Shown piece after piece: positions 24,188 to 33,410 of a stretch of DNA of 64,000 nucleotides. Numbering within the stretch: position 1 is the stretch's first letter; each line of letters begins with the position of its first letter. This DNA is from Oxyruncus cristatus (Eukaryota > Chordata > Aves > Passeriformes > Cotingidae), in the NCBI GenBank assembly GCA_013399855.1, contig VXAY01001956.1, positions 108,880-172,879 on the forward strand. The letters are read 5' to 3'. The notes below the pieces were generated by a model. That model saw only the letters and a list, made by a program, of their open reading frames with translations. It did no database searches and was not told where the DNA came from. Both the position numbers and the translations under genes were made by a program.

Positions 24188-26324
24188 CCTGCAGCTTTTC
24201 CAACCTGTATAAAACATTTATCTGCCAAGATTTTTAATGGCAGAATCTGCCTAAGTATTTACTCTCAGTGACCTGTATAGTTAAGGCTTACATAATTACA
24301 CTATACACCATTTACTGGAAAGGCTTTAAATATTCATTGACTTCTCATGTTTTAATGTAAACAAGGCACTTAGAATACCTAGGGTTTTTAATTCCTGCAA
24401 GGTGAAAAAGATGTCTGAAGCAGATGCCACTGTTTGGACGAGTGTTGCTCTGAAACAACAGGGCAGATTGATGGTACTTAAATGATAGAGCACACTAGCT
24501 TCTGGGCAGAGACGTACATGTCTGCACATCTCTGATTCTGATCCCAGACCAGTATTACTCAGAAGCTAAATCTGCTTAAGTAAGTACAGTTGAAAAAAAG
24601 TGTAACATGGATGAATACCAGTGGAAACCCAGACCTTTACATAGTATGACTGCCTTCATTGAATCCTGTCTGTTTTATTGGTTTGTAAAGAGCACCTAGC
24701 CAAAACAGGTGGTGAGGGAAGGCAGCGAGGAGTTTATATGCATAGGCCTCAGCAAGGCACCGCTACGTCTGGTGCAGGGAAGGGGGACAAACCCCAAAGT
24801 AAAGAAAACTGTATTGTTTTCACTATTCATTTCACTATTCATTCTTCCTCGCATAGAGGAACAAGACTTGGGTACAATGGGCACAATATGGCTGGTGGCT
24901 GCCAGGGATGGGAGAGGGGGCCAGGGAAGGAGACGACTTCAAATGCATCAAACACAACAACTGCCACAATTATTCCTCATCCACCGCTGCCATTGTTTTA
25001 TATGTCTAGTTGACTTAAATTAATATAACCTGCGTTTTCTTAGATTACCCTGTCTGGCACAGTTCTATTTTATGTGTGAATTATTATGACTTTTCTGTGA
25101 AGCCAGTTCTTACCTGTGAATTTCAAAGTCAAAGGCAAATCAAAACATCACAAATTTGAGATTTTTGTTCTGAATTGTTTTTGTCCTGTAATTTCAATAT
25201 GTGCACTAAACCTTGATAGCAAACAACACAGAATTCTTTCCCCAGTAAAGAGCCTGCTTTTGATGAATCACAAATCTGATTCATTATATTTATGCTTAAA
25301 TAACTGACAATGCATTTAACATCATGGAAGTATTTTAAAAAGGTATTTGAAGGGGGACAAACCCCAGCCCCCTATATATGTATGAGTGCTGAGTTTTTTG
25401 CAGTGGATGACACAGCAGCCATTCACTTTTGCTCACTCAAAGCCAAATAGTTAACTTCCAGGGTTCTTTTATCTTAGAGCTTTTAAAGATGAATAAACTA
25501 AAAAGCAGCAGCTGATCAAAATAACAAAGGGTAGTAAGGTGGCTTTAGTTTCTTATAAGAGTGTCTGCAAATTCCTGGTGGAATTCTAGGCTGGGCACTG
25601 ATGGAGCTGGCTAAGGATATCGATCGCCACTTGAATTCACTGAATAAATAATGGTTGCCATAGTTATTGAGCATTCACAACTGGTGGGGAAGCACGGAAA
25701 TCTCCAAAACACCTCCTGTGATAGTTTTGCTGGAAAATCACCCAATTAATTCTGTCTCATATCATAAAAATTATGTCTGATATGCAGGATGCTTGGATTC
25801 CTTGTACTAGAATTGCAGTCGTAACTGAGCATCTTCACTGCCTATTTTAGCAGCTAAAGACAAAAGAGGACCTGCTGTCTCTTATTTTGTGTGGCAGAAA
25901 GGTTCGCTGACATTGTATAACCCCAGCTGTTCTGAAAAATCTTACACTTTCAGAGCACTTTTTGGTTTGAATTTCAGAGTATGGCTCTGGGTTATGCTGA
26001 AGAGAGTGAGTTGTCTGCATTCATGGTAGGGATGCTGATGTGTTTTTTTTCTCTCGCTTTGCAGAACGACATGGATTAAAAGAACCAAAGAAAGTGGAAG
26101 AGCTATGCAACAAGATCACAAGCAGTTTGAAAGATCACTTAACTTTCAGTTGCCAAAACAAAGGACAACCACTTGAGTCTGCAGAGAAGGTACTGGGTGT
26201 TCTGGCTGACTTGCGTTCTCTCTGCACACTGGGACTGCAGCGCATCTTTTACCTGAAACTGGAAGATTTGGTGCCAGCCCCTTCCATTGTCGACAGGCTG
26301 TTTCTGGACACCTTACCCTTCTGA
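5823..26324 (+). CDS. NR4A3: NR4A3 (NOR-1) orphan nuclear receptor, complete six-exon coding region
   Basis: The coding sequence joins 5823-6707, 8881-9010, 9966-10138, 15448-15647, 16826-17004 and 26065-26324, giving 1827 bases or 608 residues plus stop; human NR4A3 is about 626. NR4A receptors are constitutively active, ligand-independent transcription factors. They bind the NBRE (AAAGGTCA) as monomers in the nucleus and are induced as immediate-early genes. The product starts [13 protein letters not shown], has C4 zinc fingers at about 270-330, a GRRGR A-box at 347-351, a ligand-binding-type domain from about 400, and ends LFLDTLPF (AF-2). The start and the N-terminal motifs MPCVQ and IKME point to NR4A3 rather than NR4A1 or NR4A2. 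All introns are GT-AG and phases agree (0, 1, 0, 2, 1). No frameshift or premature stop was seen. Confidence 0.97.
6708..8880 (+). other. NR4A3: NR4A3 intron splitting the DNA-binding domain
   Basis: This 2.17-kb intron (GTGAGA ... TTTTCACAG) separates the two zinc fingers at the classical nuclear-receptor position after FFK. The 3' half is very AT-rich with many TAAT/ATTA motifs. No exon, repeat or RNA gene was recognised. Confidence 0.9.
8881..9010 (+). CDS. NR4A3: NR4A3 coding exon 2: second zinc finger
   Basis: The 130-base exon encodes residues 296-338 plus one base of codon 339. It begins [11 protein letters not shown] and holds the finger-2 cysteines C306, C312, C322 and C325, the basic run DKRRRNRC and [12 protein letters not shown]. 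The acceptor is TTTTCACAG and the donor AAG|GTAAGG. The exon is nearly identical to other NR4A members, as expected for the DNA-contacting core. Confidence 0.97.
9011..9965 (+). other. NR4A3: NR4A3 intron with a TG microsatellite near its donor
   Basis: This 955-base intron runs from GTAAGG to a pyrimidine-rich acceptor TTTTTCTCCCCCTAG. A TG repeat starts 57 bases into it (9068-9107). A half-site GCAAGGTCA lies at 9256-9264. Nothing else was recognised. Confidence 0.9.
9068..9107 (+). repeat. (TG)n microsatellite
   Basis: About 20 TG units interrupted once by TA, within the intron following the second-finger exon. It is likely polymorphic and is a potential CELF/TDP-43-type binding tract in the pre-mRNA. 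Confidence 0.95.
9966..10138 (+). CDS. NR4A3: NR4A3 coding exon 3: A-box and hinge
   Basis: The 173-base exon completes codon 339 and ends at residue 396. It encodes [19 protein letters not shown], in which the GRRGR A-box makes the minor-groove contacts that let NR4A monomers bind NBRE sites. A serine/proline-rich hinge ([15 protein letters not shown]) follows, then the first helix of the ligand-binding domain ([19 protein letters not shown]). The donor is AGA|GTATGT, and the codon phase agrees with both neighbours. Confidence 0.96.
10139..15447 (+). other. NR4A3: NR4A3 intron, 5.3 kb
   Basis: The intron runs GTATGT ... CATTTTAG. The stretch 10,650-11,250 is extremely AT-rich. The stretch 13,500-14,600 is more balanced in composition and gives some open frames without family similarity. 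No mobile element or RNA gene was recognised. Confidence 0.9.
15448..15647 (+). CDS. NR4A3: NR4A3 coding exon 4: ligand-binding domain, N-terminal helices
   Basis: The 200-base exon encodes residues 397-462 plus two bases of codon 463. It starts [15 protein letters not shown] and includes the NR signature region ([19 protein letters not shown]), followed by [15 protein letters not shown]. This forms the helix 3-5 core of the domain; in NR4A structures it is packed with bulky side chains that leave no ligand pocket. The acceptor is TTTTAG and the donor CAG|GTAACT. Confidence 0.96.
15648..16825 (+). other. NR4A3: NR4A3 intron with an atypical GAG acceptor
   Basis: The 1.18-kb intron begins GTAACT and ends TTTTTATTTGAG, with G instead of C or T at -3. 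A perfect reverse-strand NBRE (TGACCTTT) is at 16,227-16,234. No repeats were recognised. Confidence 0.88.
16826..17004 (+). CDS. NR4A3: NR4A3 coding exon 5: ligand-binding domain, middle helices
   Basis: The 179-base exon completes codon 463 and encodes residues 464-522 plus one base of codon 523. The sequence runs [20 protein letters not shown], then [12 protein letters not shown], then [18 protein letters not shown]. The first base completes AG|G (Arg463), which fixes the acceptor at 16,825 although its -3 base is G. The donor is ACAG|GTAAGT, near consensus. Skipping this exon would shift the frame. Confidence 0.95.
18040..18290. repeat. TA/TACA-rich low-complexity tract
   Basis: Repeated ACATA, TATATA and TACATA words over about 250 bases. 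Long open frames here on both strands are rich in Y, I, H and T and simply reflect the repeat composition. Confidence 0.8.
24158..24185 (+). repeat. Poly-A run, 28 bases
   Basis: An uninterrupted A tract in the last NR4A3 intron. No adjacent SINE body or target duplication was recognised, so it is listed as a simple repeat only. Confidence 0.9.
26065..26324 (+). CDS. NR4A3: NR4A3 coding exon 6: C-terminal ligand-binding domain and AF-2
   Basis: The exon encodes residues 523-608 and the stop TGA at 26,322-26,324. It starts [18 protein letters not shown] and contains [13 protein letters not shown], a helix conserved across NR4A proteins. It ends LFLDTLPF, the AF-2 helix used for coactivator and dimer contacts. 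The segment [17 protein letters not shown] between two helices seems a few residues longer than the mammalian NR4A3 loop as I recall it, and resembles the longer loop of NR4A2. The acceptor CGCTTTGCAG is strong. Confidence 0.96.
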
Positions 26325-26644
26325 GTCAAACCACCCTCCTGAAAGGCAAACGCCCACCAGAGCAGGCAAATGGATCGTGACTTACAGCTAACATTTCTGC
26401 CCTCACTTAACAGAAAAGCAGCTCCGAGTCTAAAATGAGGTCTTTTCTGGCGCTTTGTCCTTACAACCTGAGGCCTGAAACTTACTGGCTTACTGGTTTG
26501 GGGTTGTGTTCTTTGTTTTCTTTTGTGTGATTTGGGTTTTTTAAATGGCTAATAAGGCACTTTTGGACAATGCTATCCCAGCAGCAGTAAAAGGTTAACA
26601 TGACTGTTTTAAATCTGTTGTTTAACACCTCATGGTCTATGAGG

Positions 26645-26650
26645 AATAAA
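26645..26650 (+). terminator. NR4A3: Proximal poly-A signal AATAAA
   Basis: A canonical hexamer 320 bases after the NR4A3 stop codon. If used, it would give a short 3' UTR lacking the downstream AU-rich and Pumilio-type motifs. Usage cannot be judged from sequence alone. Confidence 0.4.
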
Positions 26651-27486
26651 ATTGTAGAAGCTGTGTTTGAAAACAAGAACAGCAAATAGTTGTTTGCCAG
26701 GGTAGTATGTGTTTTGTGAGGATACCTTTAGCATACTTCCTGCATCAAGGGCACATACATCAGCACAATCTAAACAAAAATTCACTTTTTTAGCAAAGTA
26801 CATTCAATTAAACATTTCATACGTATCAAATATAGCAAAATGACAATGGCTGTTAGCTCCCATGTTCAAGTGCAATTTTTTAAAGTGCTGTCTTACTAAA
26901 TCTCGTTTATTAACTAATTTATTTTACTAGGAAAACAAACGGAAGAAATCAAGTGAGAAAATTACATGCACTAACTTACCTGACAGAGTTTTCCGAACTT
27001 GATTCCATGTAGCGTGACTTATTGACAAATGTATGTGGAAGACACGGGAGCAATTGTGGCTCAGTTGTTCCTTAGCTAAGGAAACCCAAGTAAGTAGTGA
27101 TTGGAGCATACAGGGTCAGCATCAGGGATAGTTCCATTTTAGACTTCTAACATAAATGACTAGTTAGTAAACAGACAGAAGATCGTTTTCAAGAACAAGC
27201 AAGTCTTGTAAAATAGTATGAATGTAAGTGCTAGGAAGGATATAGTGGGCTGCGTTTAAACATTCCGTGTTCGTACTCCTTTTTGTATGTTTATACTGTT
27301 GATGCCATATTAATATGAGATAATTTGTTGCATAGTGTCTTTATTTGTATAAATGTTTGTATGCATGGTATATTGTAATGGCTTTGCCTGTATTTATTGC
27401 AATGACTGCCAGCTCATGGGAGCCCTGTTACACATGATAACTAAATGGGGTGTTCACACTGACTCAGATACACCAGTTGGAGAACT

Positions 27487-27562
27487 ATATACATATATAT
27501 AATGTGTATATATATATATGTATATAACTATATTTGTGTGCGTGTGTGCGTGCGCGTGTCTT
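27487..27562 (+). repeat. TA/TG microsatellite in the NR4A3 3' UTR
   Basis: A compound tract of TATATA followed by TGTGCGTG-type units within the 3' UTR. It overlaps two of the UGUAUAUA motifs described in the findings. Confidence 0.85.
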
Positions 27563-28531
27563 TTTATTAACCATTTGTATATAAAATATCTGTCAAATCA
27601 CAAGCAGAGTTATTTTACAGTTTATTTGCAGTGACTTCTAAGGCAGTACTGTTTAGCACTTTGATATTAAAATCTTGCTCATGTTTTGCTAAATTCAAAT
27701 AATATTTAAAAATTTAGTTCTAAAAAACTTTATATGCACTGTATTAAGTCAAAATTTTGTTGGTCATTTTGCTAAGGAAATTTTTGAATGTCAACCTGAT
27801 GTCACTGTATCTTTTGTTAGCTTTAAACATTCTAGCTTTTGTCTTTTTTTAAACTATGCTGTTTATATGGAAATTAAATTATACAATCAAACAGATGCCA
27901 AATGAATTGCCTAATTGCTGCAAAGGATAACCCAGATATCGAGTCACTGTATGGTTTTCAAATAGTAATCTGGTATTTTATCACTTACTATGTTTGGATG
28001 TGCTTTTATGAAAAAATTATTCTTATATCAAGATTTATAGTAGTGTCAATAGGGAAACAGACTTCTAATCACTATAGTTAATATTTCTGGTTTACCTGCA
28101 GATAATATTTGGAAAAGTATTGCTTTTTGTATTGACTTTTAAGCTTATGTGCAAACATAATGGCATAATTAAATATCAGAGAAGCTAATGTTTCTTGTAG
28201 GTTGCTGTAACAAGCCTGACCAGCAAGATAAATATATTTTGACTGAATTTGCTTTTGTATATACTTAATATATATATATATACACTCACACATACGTGCG
28301 CATACAAAAACATACAGACACAAAATCCGAAGAAAGTATGTTCGCTTTTGTCTCCTTGTGTAAGACACAAGGTCCCTTGAGAAACTACTTTTATCTAGGG
28401 ACAAATCCTGCCAGGTGCTGAGCATCAGCCAGATGAGGGCTTGCAGGAGCTTTTTGCGAGTTGGCCCTTACCAAGGATTTTCAGGCAAATCAGCATAGTA
28501 CAGTAAAATTGCTTTTTTTGTTGAGCAAGGT

Positions 28532-28540
28532 TTATTTATT
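28532..28540 (+). promoter_or_regulatory. NR4A3: AU-rich element nonamer UUAUUUAUU
   Basis: An exact match to the optimal tristetraprolin/HuR-type nonamer in the predicted 3' UTR. Further AUUUA pentamers occur at 26,917-26,921 and 27,392-27,396. Such elements cause rapid mRNA turnover in immediate-early genes. Confidence 0.45.
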
Positions 28541-28918
28541 AAGTGGAATGTGAGTGGGAGGTAGCAGGTTCAGAGCCCCATGTGAGATTTCACGTAGTCT
28601 GTGTCCTCCAGTCTTCCATAGATAGTCTTAGCTGTGATGCTCTCCCAAATCCCATCATCTGTGGAATTGTCCTTCATGTCAACGTCAATACACTGATTCA
28701 TCCTAGAGTGCAACCAGTGACAGGTCACAGTGGTAAAAGAAAGAGTTAATGCAGAATAAATCTACGACTATTCTTCGAGCTCTCTCAGTTTGAACATGCC
28801 TTTGTCTAGGCAGAATTCAGGAATATATCAGGTGTTAAGGGAGAGTGCCTTGCTTTTATTTCAGACAACAGTGTCTCAAGAGTTTCTTCACTCCACTAAG
28901 TACTTTTTTTCTTCTTTC

Positions 28919-28935
28919 TTTTTTTTTTTTTTTTT
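28919..28935 (+). repeat. Poly-T run near the NR4A3 3' end
   Basis: A 17-base T tract preceded by CTTCTTTC, about 55 bases upstream of the distal poly-A signals. It may act as a U-rich upstream processing element. Confidence 0.8.
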
Positions 28936-28987
28936 GTGGTGTTAACCTGTGGGTTGAAAGAAATGCTCATGTACATATACAATGTAA

Positions 28988-29002
28988 ATTAAAATTATTA
29001 AA
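28988..29002 (+). terminator. NR4A3: Distal poly-A signals (two ATTAAA copies)
   Basis: Two ATTAAA hexamers nine bases apart are followed about 30 bases later by a GT-rich element (TGTGTGTTG near 29,031). This is the best candidate for the main 3' end of NR4A3. AATAAA at 28,755-28,760 is the alternative. Confidence 0.45.
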
Positions 29003-29030
29003 TTGAATAACATTTTTTCAGAGGCCCCAT

Positions 29031-31405
29031 GTGTGTTGAATAAGTATGCTTAATTCTGTTAAAATCTGATGTGAATTTTTTATCATTTATAAAACATTAA
29101 AAAAATTGTCTACTTGAGTCTTAAAAGTGGAAAAATTGGTGAAGCATGCTTAAGAACACTGGCAATTTAATGGCTAGTCTTTTGATTAAAATAGCTTTTA
29201 TATAAATACACCCCTGCAGTATCTGGTTATGCAATCTCAATTAGATACTGAGAGTTGGACCATGGTTTTCCCAGAGGTTGAACCATATACGGACCAGAGC
29301 AGAGATACTATTTGCCCCTCACCATATTTCTCCTCCATGACATAAAGGGACAGTAATTAACTCACAGCTGATGAGACCACAAGGAAGAGAGGGGATGGCT
29401 CTTGGGCTCATAGCACCTATGTCTGGCTAGAAAGAGGACAGAGCTCCGATCCCGTCTTCTGTCCCTTAGTGTCAGTAAACTCTGGGAAGACATCGCTTCA
29501 GCAGGCACCTGCATCCTTTTCTTTAAGTGTGCATCCAGTTCCTTACCTTACTGTGCCTTTGCTTTGCAGGAGGGCTCATTTATCCCCTGTCAGACAAAAC
29601 TGTTTGGCAACAAATGCATTTTCAACAAATGCAGTCTTGGGAGGCATCTGCCACTATCCCGGGTATCACCATAAGCACTGATGGGCTCCAGCACACCTCT
29701 GCGAGGGGGTTACATCAAATGATGTGCTGTGGTGGGCTGCAGGATTGGCTGCTGCAGGATTGGCAGCTCCTTCTTTGGAAAGGTGACAAAACAAGAGATT
29801 GTGCAAACTCTTCCAAATTATTTTCTGTTTTTCTTTTTTTTTTTTTTTTCTATGCCTTATTTTTAAAATTAAACTACGGATCTTAAAATTGTCAATGATA
29901 ATGAAAATGTGTTTTGCATACTAGTCCCCTGTTAAGCAAAACATACAGACCTTGAGACGAACCCGCATCAGGGTCTGAATTTTCACCCTCCAAAACAAAG
30001 TTTATCCTTACTAAACTCACAATTATCTCAATTTGTAATTATTTTAGGGCTTTAAATTGTGTCCTTACACATGGGAAAACTCTACTTTCTGATCTAATTC
30101 ACCTGCACTTGTGTCCTTATGGGTGCCTGGTGTGCTTATACTCCTAAACCACATCAGTGGCAGAGCCATTGCAAAGGGATGTGATGCCCTGTGGCTACTC
30201 TGGCAGTGGAAGTTTGGGCTGAGTCAGGAATCTAATAGCAGGTTCCTTTGGTAGAGACCATTCTTGGATAAGAGACTGGCACCAAGGCACCAAAAAATGA
30301 GAAACTGTGACTAGAGGTGAGTCAAAACTCTTTCTACAGCTTCCCTACTTTTACTTTTCAGTCATTTGGCCAATATTCAAAGCTAAAATTTCAATTATGC
30401 TGAGGAGGGGGAGAGAGGGGTTTAACTGTATAAAATTAAGCATGGTTCTGGGAAAAATTGGCAACTCTCTCTATGAAACATGTCTTTTGATTAATTATTT
30501 GTATTACAGCAACACCTAGAGGCCACAGCAGAGATCAGGACCCCACTTTGCTAGCTACCCTAATTAGCACCTCCAGTATCCACCCAGGAAAAACTCCAGT
30601 CCAAATAGACAAAATAAAAAGAAAGAGGAGAATGCCATGCCCAATGACATATAGCATCTCAGTCACAGAGTTGGGAATAAAAACTTCTGCTGAGCTGGTA
30701 TCCAGTGAATGCTCTTATTTTGTTTTTCCTTTCTTTCCATTATGCTGCCACTGTATTGAATTATATGTAAACATGATAAAAGCATTGAAAAATTCAAAAT
30801 AACCTGGGTATTCAAACCAACCTTGTTTACCCTGCTTATAAAAGTCATTCATGAGACTATGCAAAATCGTGGTTAATCACATGTTTTGTGATACAAACTA
30901 GATAGTATTTAGAAAATAAATATTTAGCTGTTCTTTATTAAATTAATGAAGCCAACCATTAGGAATATTGCAAGATATGGATTAAACAATAATTACTAAT
31001 GGACAAAAAATATTAACTTTCAAAAATGCCAAACTACTGCTATAGTAATTGAATAAATGGTGTATCAATCCAATTCTTAGCAGCAAATTACATATTTGAG
31101 AATTGTATTCCAGACCTATGTTTGTTATTATTTAAGTTTATTATCAATGCAGTAATTTGTCAAATAAAAGTAAAAGAATCTTGTTTACCATATGGAAACA
31201 TTTATAGCAAATTTTATTCTGTTTTCTTTTTTAATCAGACACCCTTACGTTCATATTTATAATATGGAATGTTCTGGATGCATTTGATTACAGAAGAAGT
31301 TTGAATACTTTAAATTGTGACATGACTGTGAATGTCAAATGAGATCAAGATTCTGACCTAAACCCACAAACTCAAGGATTTTCTTTTAAGAGAAGGGTGG
31401 GATTC
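29031..31405. other. Intergenic AT-rich DNA downstream of NR4A3
   Basis: No gene or classifiable mobile element was seen. A short 15-base tandem duplication (GCTGCAGGATTGGCT unit) lies near 29,735-29,770 and a T-rich run near 29,835-29,850. Confidence 0.6.
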
Positions 31406-31410
31406 CAGCT
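31406..31410. repeat. Left target-site duplication CAGCT of the solo LTR
   Basis: Identical to the five bases at 32,002-32,006 directly after the LTR end. It marks a complete single LTR insertion. Confidence 0.7.
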
Positions 31411-32001
31411 TGTGCTGCTTTTGGCTGTGGTAGAGTTAATTTTCTTCACAGTAGCTAGTATGGAATTTGTGCTGGAAACAGTGTTAGTAGTGCTGGAAAC
31501 AGTGTTAGTAGTACAGGAATGTTTTCGTTACTGCTGAGCGGTGCTTACACTGAGCCAAGGCTTTCTTTGCTCCTCACCCCACCCTGCCAGCAAGGAAGCT
31601 GGGGATGCACAAGAAGTTGGGAGGGGATGCAGCCAAGGCGCTTGACTCTAAATGACCCAAGGGATTTTCCATGCCATGGAAAATCATGCTCAGCAATAAA
31701 AGCTGGGGGGAAGAAGAAGAAAGGTGGGGACATTCAGAGTGATGGCCTTTGTCTTCCCAAGTTACCCTCAAGTGTGATAGAACCCCTGCTTTCCTGGGGA
31801 TGGCTGAACACCTGCCTGCCCATGGGAGGCGGTGAATGAATTCCTGGCTTTGCTTTGCTTCTATGCATGGCTTATCCTTTCCCTGTTAACCTTCCTTTAA
31901 CTCAACTCACAAGTTTTCTCCCTTTTACTCTTCTGATTCTCTCTCCCATGGCAGCAGCAGGTCATGAGTGCGTGGCTGTGTGGCACTGAGCTGCCATGAC
32001 A
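31411..32001 (+). mobile_element. Solo LTR of an avian endogenous retrovirus
   Basis: A 591-base element starts TGTGCTGC and ends CCATGACA. It is flanked by the perfect 5-bp duplication CAGCT (31,406-31,410 and 32,002-32,006). Internal text such as GGCTGTGGTAGAGTTAATTTTC, the CCATGCCATGGAAAATCATGCTCAGCAATAAAAG block and the GTGCGTGGCTGTGTGG end matches, from memory, a common neoavian ERV LTR family with ERVL-like features. No gag, pol or env sequence is next to it, so it is a recombination-derived solo LTR. A 21-base unit is duplicated in tandem at 31,470-31,511. The family assignment is from recall and not searched. Confidence 0.7.
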
Positions 32002-32146
32002 CAGCTGCAAACAGATGTTCCGTATATGGCAAGACACTTATGTGTGTATAATGAAACTACCCAAGTAGTGCAAGGTTCTGAAGTCATGCAAGAGACAAGA
32101 CTATGGGGAGAAAAAAAAGGCATTTTTTCACATTGCTTAATATTTT

Positions 32147-33410
32147 CATAGCATCATTGAATCATTTAGGTTGTAAAAGACCTTTAAGATCAGTCAGTCT
32201 GACTGTTAATCCAGCACTGTCAAGTCCACGACTAAACTATGTCCCCAGGTGCCACATCTACACAGATTTTAAATGCCCCCAGAGACGGTGACTCCACCGC
32301 TTCTCTGGGCAGCCTGTTCTAATGTTTGACAAGTTATTCAGCAAATAAATTTTTCCTAATAACCAAACTAAACTGGCATAACTTGAGGCCGTTTCCTCCT
32401 GTCCTATCGTTTGTTACCTGGAAGAAGAGACCAACACCACTCCGTCTACAACCTCCTTTCAGGTAGTTGAAGAGAGCAATAAGTTTCCCCCAAGCCTCCT
32501 TTTGTCTAGGCTAAACAATCCCAGCTACCTCAGCTGCTCTTTATAGGACTTGAAACTGTTCACCAGCTCCATTTTCCTTCTCTGGACATGCTCCAGCACC
32601 TCAATGTCTTTCTTGTCATGAGGGGCCCAAAACTGAACACAGAGGTGTGACCTCACCAGTGCTGAGTAGAGGGAGACAATCACTACCCTGGTCCTGCTGG
32701 ACATACTATTTCTGATACAGGCCAGGATGCCATTTGCCTTCTTGGCCATCTGGGCACACTGCTGGCCAGTTGTCAACCAGCACCTCCAGGTCATTTTCCG
32801 CTGGGCAGCTCTCCAGTCACTCTGTTCCCAGCCTGTAGCACTGCATGGGATTGTTGTGACCTAAATGCGGGACCCAGCACTTCAACTTGTTGAACCTCAT
32901 ACAGTTGGACTCAGCCCATCGATCCAGCCTGTCTAGATCCCTCTGCAGAGCCTTCCTGCCCTCCAGCAGATCAACACTCCCACACAATTTGGTAGGAGTC
33001 TCTGAACTTGCTGAGGATGCACTCGGTCCTCTTGGGCAGGTTGTTGACTAAGATATTAAAGAGGACTGGCTCAACACTGAGCCCTGGGGAACACCCCTTG
33101 TGACTGGCTGACAACTGGATGTAACTCCATTCACTGCTGCTCTCTGGGCCCGGCCATCCAGCCAGCTTTTCATCCAGTGAAGAGTACAGCCATCCAAGCC
33201 ATGGGAAGCCAGTTTCTCCAGTGCTATGGGTGTCAAAGGTTAGGCAGACAACATCCACGTTAGCCTTTCCCTCATCCACTGAGTGGGTAACCTTGTCAGA
33301 GGAGGTTGGTTAAGCAGGACCTGTGTCTCATAAATCCATGCTGGTTATGCCTGATCCCCTGGCTGTCCTGCACATGCCGTGTGATCGCACTCAAGTTGAT
33401 CTGCTCCATT
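32147..33410 (-). mobile_element. CR1 LINE, 5'-truncated, with reverse-transcriptase remnants
   Basis: Read on the minus strand, the element holds the 3' part of CR1 ORF2. The MDEGKA...VDVV block lies near 33,270, ESSSEWSYIQ and [13 protein letters not shown] come from the RT fingers/palm region, and [27 protein letters not shown] lies near 32,650. It ends in the usual GATTCAATGATGCTATG tail at 32,147. The reading frame is broken by shifts and stops, so the copy is dead. It is truncated at its 5' side (33,410), as is typical of CR1 after incomplete reverse transcription. Confidence 0.9.

Larger units (their letters stand above)
17005..26064 (+). other. NR4A3: NR4A3 last intron, 9.06 kb
   Basis: The intron runs from GTAAGT to TCTCTCGCTTTGCAG. 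It includes AT-rich low-complexity DNA at 18,040-18,290, a 28-base poly-A at 24,158-24,185, a 12-base tandem duplication near 24,818-24,842, and a reverse NBRE (TGACCTTT) at 19,490-19,497. No CR1 or LTR insertion was recognised in it, unlike the intergenic region downstream. Confidence 0.9.
26325..29025 (+). other. NR4A3: NR4A3 3' untranslated region (distal end inferred)
   Basis: AT-rich sequence follows the stop without any further coding signal. Possible poly-A signals are AATAAA at 26,645-26,650 and 28,755-28,760, and ATTAAA at 27,873-27,878, 28,988-28,993 and 28,997-29,002. The last pair is followed by TGTGTGTTG, a fitting downstream element, so the long form probably ends near 29,020. 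The region contains AUUUA elements, an exact UUAUUUAUU nonamer (28,532-28,540) and five UGUANAUA motifs. These point to rapid decay and translational control, as expected for an immediate-early mRNA. Confidence 0.6.
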
